From assembly GCA_003556835.1 (NCBI GenBank), contig PWQG01000088.1, positions 1-12,238 on the forward strand: a DNA stretch of 12,238 bases, written 5' to 3'. Position 1 is the stretch's first letter. Each line of letters starts with the position of its first letter. Shown here one piece after another: positions 6,018 to 12,238 of the stretch. Both the position numbers and the translations under genes were made by a program. The notes under the pieces are model-generated. The model was not told where the DNA came from. It did not search any database and saw nothing but the letters and a program-made list of their open reading frames with translations. Source of the stretch: Gammaproteobacteria bacterium (lineage in GTDB: Bacteria; Pseudomonadota; Gammaproteobacteria; Pseudomonadales; Pseudohongiellaceae).

Positions 6018-7958
6018 TCAGGCCCGGCGCTGACTCTCCTGCCTTCGCCGGCGTCGCATATAGCTGACCCCCAGGGCACCGATCACCAGCAGGGTTGGCA
6101 CCAGGGCTGTGTTGATCAGCTTGAGTCGGTCGCCCAGTTGTTCGATATCGCGGTTCAGTTGATGCCGCACTTCGCGCAGGCGCCGCCGGGTTTCCAGTTG
6201 CTGCTGCATGAAGCGCTCGATTTCGGCTTCCTGTTGCGGAGTCATGGTGCCCGTGCCATCACCTTCCTGACTCAGGGCCGCGATCTGCTGTTCGGTCTGG
6301 GACAGGCTGCGCAGCAGGTTGGATTCCTCCTCGCGCAGTCGCTCATCGGCTTCGCGCTGCAGGGCCAGCACCCGGGTGAACGGGCGGGCATAACTGCCCC
6401 GGCCGCGGATGCTGATCAGATCCTGGCTGCCGCCCAGGTTGTCGAGGGCATTGATGACAAAATCGCCATTGTTGGCAAACGGCTGCGGTACGCGTTGACC
6501 CCCGACATTCTGCATACGTGCCCAGAGACGGTCGGTCAGTACGTCGCTGTCGGCAAACAGGATGACACTGATGCCATTGCTCGACTCGTTGATATGGGGC
6601 GGATAGTCTCGCTGGTTGTCCAGCGGGTCCTGCACCACCGCTTCACCGTCCTCGATGACAACGTCGACACCGCGGGGTTCGTCCTCGTCGATGGTCGGCG
6701 GGCCATCGGGAAAAGCACTGCGGGCCGTGCCACTGATGCGTGCCGCCAGAGTGTAACGGTTCTCATCTTCCTGGAATTCGTCCTGCAGGATGGTGGGATC
6801 GGTCAGGTCACGGAAAAAGACACTGTCGATCAGACCTGAACGCTCACTGGAGCGGATCAGTGGTTCAAATTCCGTGCTGGCGCCTTCGCGGTGATACAGG
6901 GCGCCGGCCGAGGCGATGTTCATCACCTGCAACTGACCGGTGATGATGTCATTGCTGAAGCCCGGTCGCTGCACACCCAGCATGCCGACATGGGTCATCG
7001 GGCGCTGTTGCTGGCCCGCACTGATGAACAGTGCCAGTTCCTCGTCGGCCACCACCTGCGAGGGGTCATAATCAATGCCCCAGGCGTCCAGAATCGGGTT
7101 CAGGTCGGAAGCCAGGGTCTCGAAGGTCTCGCCCTGCGCCAGCACCTGGTTGGTCTGGAAGTCCGAGTTCGGGTCGACAAAGACCATTGCCCGGCCGCCA
7201 CCGAGTATGAACTGGTCAATGGCATACAGGGTCTGGTCGCTGAGATCCTGGGGATGGACCACCATCAGGATGTCGATGTCATCCTCGATCCAGTCGGTGG
7301 TCGGATCAATCCGCTCGACTTCGTACAGCAAGCGCATGCTGCTCATGACGGCCCAGGGCGGTGTGGGCTGACCTGCCGCCGGATTGAAGCCACCGTCAAT
7401 CGGCAGGTCCGACAGGAAGCCGACCACCACCGGTTCGGGCTGGGCCACTTGGGTGATCAAGCGGGAGAACTCGTACTCCAGGAATTCCTCCTGGTCGGGT
7501 CGGATCAGTGGCAGGGATTCAAAGGCTTCGCTGGCCGCATCCCGTGCCACCAGGCCGAAGTAGACTTCCTCGGCGCCCTGGGCCAGGGGTACGGCACGGA
7601 TGCCGTATTCGGTGGCCATTTCCTCATCCACCGAGAACGGTTCGGGATCAATGACCTGCAGGCTCAGATTACCGTTGCTGGCAATCACCATCTCCTGCAG
7701 CAGTTCCTGCACCCGGTTGGCATAGGCGCGCACCTGTGGCACATCCGCCGTGGCGCGGTCTGAATAGAAAAAGATCAGTTCGATCGGCTCGTCGATACCG
7801 CGCACGATATTGCGCGTGCCATCAGCCAGGGAGTACAGGCGGTCGGCCGTCAGGTCGATACGCAGGCGTGGGAAGCTGCTGATCAGGGCTACCGCGATGA
7901 TCAGGCCCAGTGCGGTGGCGATGAGTCCGGTAGCTGAAAATAGACGCTTGTGTTGCAT
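6018..7958 (-). CDS. GldG-type auxiliary protein of an ABC-2 transport system
   Basis: This 646-residue protein belongs to the GldG-like auxiliary family of ABC transporters. One membrane helix at the N terminus (about 10-29) precedes RLRIDLTADRLYSLADGTRN, which resembles the family's opening motif. A large extracytoplasmic domain follows, with the stretch ILMVVHPQDLSDQTLYAIDQ near 230-249 and GGGRAMVFVDP near 253-263. Residues of about 533-613 form a long charged coiled coil, and a second membrane helix (about 615-634) ends in an Arg-rich cytoplasmic tail. In Bacteroidetes GldG works with GldA and GldF in gliding; here gliding is not implied and the substrate is unknown. The start is supported by AGGAG six bases upstream of ATG 7958. 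It lies 12 bases after the permease gene and is the last gene of the operon. Confidence 0.87.
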   Translation of the reverse strand: MQHKRLFSATGLIATALGLIIAVALISSFPRLRIDLTADRLYSLADGTRNIVRGIDEPIELIFFYSDRATADVPQVRAYANRVQELLQEMVIASNGNLSLQVIDPEPFSVDEEMATEYGIRAVPLAQGAEEVYFGLVARDAASEAFESLPLIRPDQEEFLEYEFSRLITQVAQPEPVVVGFLSDLPIDGGFNPAAGQPTPPWAVMSSMRLLYEVERIDPTTDWIEDDIDILMVVHPQDLSDQTLYAIDQFILGGGRAMVFVDPNSDFQTNQVLAQGETFETLASDLNPILDAWGIDYDPSQVVADEELALFISAGQQQRPMTHVGMLGVQRPGFSNDIITGQLQVMNIASAGALYHREGASTEFEPLIRSSERSGLIDSVFFRDLTDPTILQDEFQEDENRYTLAARISGTARSAFPDGPPTIDEDEPRGVDVVIEDGEAVVQDPLDNQRDYPPHINESSNGISVILFADSDVLTDRLWARMQNVGGQRVPQPFANNGDFVINALDNLGGSQDLISIRGRGSYARPFTRVLALQREADERLREEESNLLRSLSQTEQQIAALSQEGDGTGTMTPQQEAEIERFMQQQLETRRRLREVRHQLNRDIEQLGDRLKLINTALVPTLLVIGALGVSYMRRRRRQESQRRA

Positions 7959-7970
7959 GACCGGCTCCTG

Positions 7971-8705
7971 TTAGTTGGCTTTCTTGAGTTCGATGACAAT
8001 GGCGCTGGCCAGCAGCCAGGCCCCGATGAACACGACAAAGAACAGGATGTCGCGAATGTCCAGCACACCGCGGCTGATGGCGTCGAAGTGTGTCAGGAAG
8101 CTCAGTGCGGCAATGGCATCGAGCAGGAACTGCGGGGTCCAGCCGGGGAAGGCGCCCAGCACGATCTGGGTGCCGGAGGCCACGAAGGCAAAGCAGATGG
8201 CCACGGTCAGGATGAAGGCGATCACCGGATTGCGGGTGATGGCCGACATGCAGGAACCCACGGCGAGGAAGGCGCCGGCCATCAGCCAGCTGCCCAGATA
8301 GGCGGCGAAGATGATGCCGTTGTCCGGTTCGCCCAGGTAGTTGACCGTGATCCAGATCGGGAAAGTCAGTGCCAGGGCGATGCCGGCAAGTGCCCATGCC
8401 GCCAGATACTTACCGACCACGGCGTCGGCCAGGCGGATGGGCAGGGTCAGCAGCAGTTCGATGGTGCCGGTCTTGCGCTCATCCGCCCACAGGCCCATGG
8501 CCAGTGCCGGGATCATGAACAGGTACAACCAGGGGTGGAAGTTGAAAAACGGCTGCAGGTCCGCCTGGCCGCGCTGGTAGAAACCGCCCAGGTCAAAGGT
8601 GGCAATACCACTCATCACCAGGAAGATCACGATGAAGACATACGCCAGCGGCGTGGTGAAATAGGCGCTCAGTTCGCGCCGGAAAATGATTCCCATGTTT
8701 CCCAT
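7971..8705 (-). CDS. GldF-type ABC-2 permease
   Basis: This 244-residue integral membrane protein is the channel-forming subunit of the system. I see six hydrophobic segments, near residues 18-39, 57-73, 97-122, 130-152, 160-186 and 219-238. The cytoplasmic stretch WADERKTGTIELLLTLPI (73-90) is the conserved ABC-2 motif expected to contact the ATPase. The length fits GldF/NosY-like permeases. The first ATG (8705) follows the ATPase stop by three bases, and its AGGAGG site lies inside the end of the ATPase gene 11 bases upstream, which suggests coupled translation. An in-frame ATG at 8696 is the other possible start. The substrate cannot be read from the sequence. Confidence 0.88.
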   Translation of the reverse strand: MGNMGIIFRRELSAYFTTPLAYVFIVIFLVMSGIATFDLGGFYQRGQADLQPFFNFHPWLYLFMIPALAMGLWADERKTGTIELLLTLPIRLADAVVGKYLAAWALAGIALALTFPIWITVNYLGEPDNGIIFAAYLGSWLMAGAFLAVGSCMSAITRNPVIAFILTVAICFAFVASGTQIVLGAFPGWTPQFLLDAIAALSFLTHFDAISRGVLDIRDILFFVVFIGAWLLASAIVIELKKAN

Positions 8706-8708
8706 TGT

Positions 8709-9671
8709 TTACTGGACCTCCTGCCCGGCTGGTTGACGCTGCGCACTGGATGGATCCGCGGTGATGCTGCGGAAGAAATCCTCGAGCTGGCCACGCACGA
8801 TGTGCATTTCCTCGACCGGCCAGTTCTCCTTCTGGGAACGCTCGGCGAGGTGTTTGAACAGGGGTTGCCCGTCTCTGGGAATCACGATGAAGGTGTTCTC
8901 GGCATCCGCATCGGCCTCGATTCCGGCGATGGCCTCTTCGCTCGCCAGCGCCTGGTTCAGGTCGAAGCCGTCCTGGACCTGGATGCTGACCGCACGGTGA
9001 TACTTCGACCGTGCTTCGAGATCCCGCGGCGCGCCATCGGCCACAATCCGCCCATGAGCGATGATCAGGGCACGTGTGCACACGGCGGTGACTTCCTCGA
9101 GGATATGGGTGTAGACGATGACAATCTTGTCGGTGGCCAGGTTTCGGATCAGGCGGCGCACCTGCATTTTCTGGTTGGGGTCGAGTCCGTCGGTGGGTTC
9201 GTCCAGGATCAGTACCTTGGGGTCATGCACCAGGGCCTGGGCCAGGCCAACCCGGCGTTTGAAGCCTTTGGAGAGGGTGTCGATGGTCTGGTGGCAGACC
9301 GGTCCCAGCTCCACCTGATCGATGACCTGCTGGATGCGTCGGGTTTTCTCCTCGCCGCTCAGGCCACGGATATCGGCAATGAATTCGAGGAATTCCATCA
9401 CCGTCATGTCCGGATAACTGGGTGCGCCTTCGGGCAGGTAGCCGATCAGTGCCTTCACGGCAATCGGGTCGGTCTCGATATCGTGCCCGTCCACGGTGAC
9501 GGAGCCGGCGGTAGGAGCCAGAAAGCCCGTGATGATTTTCATGGTTGTGGATTTGCCGGCACCATTGGGGCCGAGGAAACCCAGCACTTCGCCTTCGCGG
9601 ACCGTGAAACTGAGGTCGTCCACGGCCTTGAACTGCTCGAAGGTCTTGGTGATGTGACTGATCTCGATCAT
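8709..9671 (-). CDS. GldA-type ABC transporter ATP-binding protein
   Basis: This 320-residue ATPase should power the permease encoded next to it. Motifs in order are Walker A GPNGAGKST (34-42), the GYLPE segment in place of a classical Q loop (78-82), the signature LSKGFKRR (133-140), Walker B VLILDEP (153-159), D loop DGLDP and the switch His189 in YTHI. The LSKG signature departs from LSGGQ, as is usual for ABC-2 ATPases of the GldA/Nos kind, so it is not a defect. After residue 225 comes an accessory C-terminal domain of about 95 residues. The ribosome binding site is weak (ACGGGCAG). The operon order ATPase, permease, auxiliary protein matches the gldA-gldF-gldG arrangement. A CcmA-like or multidrug ATPase is less likely given the neighbours. 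Confidence 0.9.
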   Translation of the reverse strand: MIEISHITKTFEQFKAVDDLSFTVREGEVLGFLGPNGAGKSTTMKIITGFLAPTAGSVTVDGHDIETDPIAVKALIGYLPEGAPSYPDMTVMEFLEFIADIRGLSGEEKTRRIQQVIDQVELGPVCHQTIDTLSKGFKRRVGLAQALVHDPKVLILDEPTDGLDPNQKMQVRRLIRNLATDKIVIVYTHILEEVTAVCTRALIIAHGRIVADGAPRDLEARSKYHRAVSIQVQDGFDLNQALASEEAIAGIEADADAENTFIVIPRDGQPLFKHLAERSQKENWPVEEMHIVRGQLEDFFRSITADPSSAQRQPAGQEVQ

Positions 9672-9767
9672 AGCGATTCTGCCCGTTCTTGGCTTTTGGG
9701 AGCCCCCAGAGGTTTCCTGGGGGCTCCTTTATTTTCAGTTGCGCCAATATAGGGTCATGATCGAGAT
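9661..9767. repeat. 11-base inverted repeat spanning gldA start and promoter
   Basis: ATCTCGATCAT at 9661-9671 is the exact reverse complement of ATGATCGAGAT at 9757-9767. The first copy covers the first codons of the ATPase gene and the second lies between the -35 and -10 boxes of its candidate promoter. The copies flank the hairpin at 9699-9727. An operator pair is possible; coincidence is not excluded. Confidence 0.4.
9699..9735 (+). terminator. Strong terminator-like hairpin pointing along the plus strand
   Basis: GGAGCCCCCAG (9699-9709) and CTGGGGGCTCC (9717-9727) pair perfectly over 11 bases around a seven-base loop, followed by TTTATTTT (9728-9735). By shape this is a textbook Rho-independent terminator for plus-strand transcription. 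No plus-strand gene lies nearby. Read along the minus strand, the hairpin is followed by CAAAAGCC with no T-run and would instead form a stem-loop in the 5' leader of the gldA-type mRNA. Confidence 0.6.
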
Positions 9768-9774
9768 TATTCAA
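9746..9774 (-). promoter_or_regulatory. Candidate sigma70 promoter of the ABC-2 operon
   Basis: On the minus strand TTGAAT (9774-9769) and TATATT (9751-9746) are 17 bases apart, matching four and five of six consensus positions. Transcription would begin near 9739, placing the hairpin of 9699-9727 about 12 bases into the mRNA and giving a leader of roughly 70 bases. It is the best promoter match I found in the window. Confidence 0.55.
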
Positions 9775-9803
9775 CAGCTTACGGTCTGCTTCTTCACTCT
9801 GTC

Positions 9804-9830
9804 ACAAACAAAGGGGCGGTATTCACGCCC
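9804..9830 (-). terminator. Weak terminator candidate after glnG
   Basis: On the minus strand GGGCG (9830-9826) pairs with CGCCC (9818-9814) around seven bases, then CTTTGTTTGT follows. It starts two bases past the glnG stop codon. The five-base stem is short and the T-run is interrupted, so termination may be partial. Confidence 0.4.
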
Positions 9831-9831
9831 G

Positions 9832-11250
9832 TCAATCCTCGTCCTGGTCGGTTTCGATCTCCAGTTCCTTGATCTTGCGAGTCAGGGTGTTACGGCCCCA
9901 ACCCAGCAGTTCCGCTGCATCCCGGCGTCGGCCCAGTGTGTGTTTGAGGGCCACTTCGATCATGGTGCGTTCGAACTCCGGGGTGGCCTGTTGCAGGATA
10001 CCCTTGTGACCCAGGTTCAGCTCCTGGCTGGCCCATTGCTGCAACAGTTCGGTCCAGCTCCTGGTGTTGCTGGTCTGCGCATCGGGTTCAAACAGTTCCT
10101 GCGGCAGGTCCTCGATCCGTACCTCGCGGCTCGAGGCCATGACCGTGATCCAGCGGCAGAAGTTCTCCAGTTGCCGGACGTTGCCGGGCCAGTTCAGGCC
10201 GGAGATGTACTGCTCGGTTTCCGGGCGCAGCACCTTGGGTTCGACTTCCAGCTCCTCGGCGGCCTTGGCCAGGAAATGCTGGGCCAGACGCGGAATATCC
10301 TCAAGCCGGTCGCGCAGGCGCGGAATGTGGATGCGTATGACATTGAGCCGGTGGAACAGGTCTTCCCTGAACTGGTGGCGGCTGACGCGTTCTTCCAGGT
10401 TCTGGTGCGTGGCGGCGATGATGCGTACGTCGACCTTGATGGGTGTGTGGCCACCGACCCGATAGAACTCGCCGTCGGAGAGTACGCGCAGCAGGCGGGT
10501 CTGTGTCTCCAGTGGCATATCACCGATTTCGTCAAGGAACAGTGTGCCACCATTGGCCTGCTCGAAGCGCCCCGTGCGTTGCGCGGCGGCGCCGGTGAAG
10601 GCGCCTTTCTCGTGGCCGAAAAGTTCGGATTCGATCAGGTCCTTGGGAATGGCGGCCACGTTCAGGGCAATGAAGGGCTGCTGCCGGCGTGGACTGTGTT
10701 TGTGCAGGGCATGGGCAACCAGTTCCTTGCCGGTGCCCGATTCCCCATTGATCAGCACGGTAATATTGGATTGTGAAAGGCGGCCGATGGCGCGGAAAAC
10801 TTCCTGCATGGCCGGCGCTTCACCAATGATTTCCTTGTTGTCCTCCATGATCGGCGCGGGCACTTCGCTGGCCTGCTCGCGGGCATGTTCCAGGGCACGA
10901 TGCGTCATGGCCACGGCCTCTTCGATGTCGAAGGGCTTTGGCAGATACTCGAAGGCGCCATGGCTGTAGGAGGAAACGGCACTTTCCAGATCGGAATGCG
11001 CCGTCATGATGATCACCGGCAGCTCGGGAAAGCGTTGTTGTACCTCGTTGAGAAGCTCCAGGCCATTGATGCCGGGCATTCGTATATCGCTGATTATAGC
11101 GTCAGGTTGCTCTCTTTCCAGGCGATGCAGCAGATCATTGCCGGTTTCAAAACACTGGGTCTGCATGCCATCGCGGCTCAGGGATTTTTCCAGTACCCAG
11201 CGGATTGACTTGTCGTCATCCAGGATCCATACCGATGCTTGTTTGTTCAT
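9832..11250 (-). CDS. glnG: Nitrogen regulation response regulator NtrC (NRI), sigma54 activator
   Basis: This 472-residue protein is NtrC, close to the usual length of about 470. The receiver has the acidic DDD (11-13), the phosphoacceptor Asp55 in ISDIRMPG, Thr83 and Lys105. The central AAA+ domain has Walker A GESGTGKE (169-176), the sigma54-contacting loop GAFTGA (216-221), Walker B GGTLFLDEIGD (234-244) and the LNWPGNVRQLEN segment (352-363). A Fis-type helix-turn-helix at about 440-464 (RRRDAAELLGWGRNTLTRKI) ends in an acidic tail. When phosphorylated by NtrB it drives nitrogen-assimilation promoters such as glnA. The ATG at 11250 is chosen because it overlaps the glnL stop (ATGA at 11247-11250) and gives the normal N terminus; the frame stays open to 11322 but that part lies inside glnL. 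Confidence 0.95.
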   Translation of the reverse strand: MNKQASVWILDDDKSIRWVLEKSLSRDGMQTQCFETGNDLLHRLEREQPDAIISDIRMPGINGLELLNEVQQRFPELPVIIMTAHSDLESAVSSYSHGAFEYLPKPFDIEEAVAMTHRALEHAREQASEVPAPIMEDNKEIIGEAPAMQEVFRAIGRLSQSNITVLINGESGTGKELVAHALHKHSPRRQQPFIALNVAAIPKDLIESELFGHEKGAFTGAAAQRTGRFEQANGGTLFLDEIGDMPLETQTRLLRVLSDGEFYRVGGHTPIKVDVRIIAATHQNLEERVSRHQFREDLFHRLNVIRIHIPRLRDRLEDIPRLAQHFLAKAAEELEVEPKVLRPETEQYISGLNWPGNVRQLENFCRWITVMASSREVRIEDLPQELFEPDAQTSNTRSWTELLQQWASQELNLGHKGILQQATPEFERTMIEVALKHTLGRRRDAAELLGWGRNTLTRKIKELEIETDQDED

Positions 11251-12238
11251 GAGACGGCCTTCTTGTCTGACTGAACCGGAATGAGTAGGGAGAAACAGGT
11301 GCGGCCCGGCTTGCTCTGGCACTCGATGATGCCCTTGTGCTGGTTGACGATGGCATGGGCGATGGACAGGCCAAGGCCGGTACCTTCGGCGCGTCCGCTG
11401 ATCATCGGGTAGAACAATGTATCCATCAGCTGTTCCGGAATACCGGGCCCGTTGTCGATGATGTTGATGCGGGCGGCCAGGCGATGGAATTTGGTGCCGA
11501 TGGTGACGTTGCGCACGACCCGCGTTTTTAGTTCGATGATGCCACCCTGGTGTCGTACATCGGGGCTCTCCAACGCCTGCACGGCATTGCTGACGATGTT
11601 CAGCACCGCCTGGATGAGTTGTTCAGAATCCCCGATGAGCACCGGAATGCTCGGATCATAGTCGCGTACCACGCGGATATCCTGGTCGGCGATCTGCGCT
11701 TCGATCAGGCTGCGCACCCGCTCCAGCACTTCGTGGATGTTGAGGCTGCGAAATTCCGGGAGCTTGCCCGAGCCCATCAGGCGATCAACCAGTTTGCGCA
11801 GGCGGTCGGCTTCCTCGATGATCACCGTGGTGTAGTCGCTCAGGTCCGTGCCTGGCGGTTCGCTGGCCAGCAGTTGGGCGGCTCCACGGATCCCGCCCAG
11901 CGGGTTCTTGATTTCGTGGGCGAGGCCACGCACCAGTTCGCGCGTGGTTTCGTGGGTGCTGATCAGGGCTTCTTCACGGGTGATGCGCTCGGCGTGGTTC
12001 ATGCCCTGGATTTCCAGCAGCAGACTGGCGCCATTGACGTCTGCCAGTGGCGTGATGGTGTAGTCCACGGTCAATGTCTTGCCGTGAAACAGGAGTAGCT
12101 CGGTCTTGCGCTTGGTGAAGCTGCTGTTTTCCGCCAGTGCATTTTGTATGTCGCTGATGTCCTGGTCGGCGTCAAGCAGCAGTTCGGCCAACGTGGCGCC
12201 GAGTACCTGACGACCGCTGATCGCCAGCAGGCTTTCCG
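11247..12238 (-). CDS. glnL: Nitrogen regulation sensor kinase/phosphatase NtrB (NRII), 5' end outside the window
   Basis: The visible 329 residues are the C-terminal part of NtrB; the reading frame is open to the right edge, so the start is missing. What remains begins inside the N-terminal PAS sensor domain. It continues with the dimerisation domain, where the phospho-accepting His lies in RGLAHEIKNPLGGIRGAAQL, and an ATPase domain with the N box LNIVSNAVQAL, the G1 box IIDNGPGIP, FYPMISGR and the G2 box GTGLGLSIAHAI. There are no membrane segments, as expected for a cytoplasmic kinase controlled by PII protein. It phosphorylates NtrC under nitrogen limitation and dephosphorylates it in excess. 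The four-base overlap with glnG indicates coupled translation. An internal TTG at 12191 is not the real start, because family sequence continues upstream of it. Confidence 0.93.
   Translation of the reverse strand, partial: ESLLAISGRQVLGATLAELLLDADQDISDIQNALAENSSFTKRKTELLLFHGKTLTVDYTITPLADVNGASLLLEIQGMNHAERITREEALISTHETTRELVRGLAHEIKNPLGGIRGAAQLLASEPPGTDLSDYTTVIIEEADRLRKLVDRLMGSGKLPEFRSLNIHEVLERVRSLIEAQIADQDIRVVRDYDPSIPVLIGDSEQLIQAVLNIVSNAVQALESPDVRHQGGIIELKTRVVRNVTIGTKFHRLAARINIIDNGPGIPEQLMDTLFYPMISGRAEGTGLGLSIAHAIVNQHKGIIECQSKPGRTCFSLLIPVQSDKKAVS

Noticed and set aside
7950..9752. A 600-codon open frame on the plus strand opposite the permease and ATPase genes
   Set aside because: Its product is a His/Gln/Gly/Asp-rich string without domains, as expected from the complement of CTG-, ATC- and GTC-rich codons. 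The opposite strand holds clear ABC genes with good motifs.
9741..9760. Possible sigma54 site (TGGCGC) in the gldA leader, next to glnG
   Set aside because: The second element (TTGCA type) is missing at the required spacing, while a sigma70-like promoter fits the same stretch.
9739..10776. A 345-codon plus-strand open frame opposite glnG
   Set aside because: No ribosome binding site or recognisable motif; the AAA+ motifs of glnG on the other strand explain the open frame.

Overview
The window looks like chromosomal DNA of a gammaproteobacterium, moderately GC-rich and densely coded. This is inferred from the gene families: a glnL-glnG (ntrB-ntrC) pair with a 4-base overlap, a YheS-type ABC-F protein, a GldA/GldF/GldG-type ABC system, and a TonB-dependent-receptor-like protein with an N-terminal carboxypeptidase-regulatory-like domain. 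I cannot name the order or genus. No rRNA, tRNA, CRISPR array, insertion sequence or phage gene was seen.

Layout, left to right. (1) Bases 1-297, minus strand: the 5' end of a secreted or outer-membrane protein that runs off the left edge. (2) Bases 298-531: a regulatory gap, relatively AT-rich, with a long imperfect inverted repeat just upstream of the receptor start. (3) Bases 532-1803, plus: a Tat-exported epoxide-hydrolase-like alpha/beta hydrolase. (4) Bases 1854-3740 (or 3803), minus: yheS-like ABC-F ATPase, convergent with the hydrolase. (5) Bases 3932-5952, plus: an OmpR-family response regulator and its sensor kinase, start/stop overlapped and closed by a terminator at 5986-6015. (6) Bases 6018-9671, minus: a three-gene ABC-2 operon (ATPase, permease, GldG-type auxiliary protein) with a good sigma70-like promoter at 9746-9774. 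(7) Bases 9832-12238, minus: glnG and the 3' part of glnL, the nitrogen-status two-component system, running off the right edge.

How the genes work together: GldA-, GldF- and GldG-like proteins should form one inner-membrane complex whose substrate is unknown outside the gliding Bacteroidetes. The RR/HK pair is a self-contained envelope-sensing system with no obvious target gene beside it. GlnL/GlnG should read nitrogen status through PII and activate sigma54 promoters. The hydrolase and the ABC-F gene stand alone.

Most of the window is ordinary core genome. The less ordinary parts are non-coding: the leader of the receptor gene, the 14-base palindrome between yheS and the response regulator, and the gldA promoter region. 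That last region has an 11-base inverted repeat around a strong terminator-like hairpin that points away from every annotated gene.
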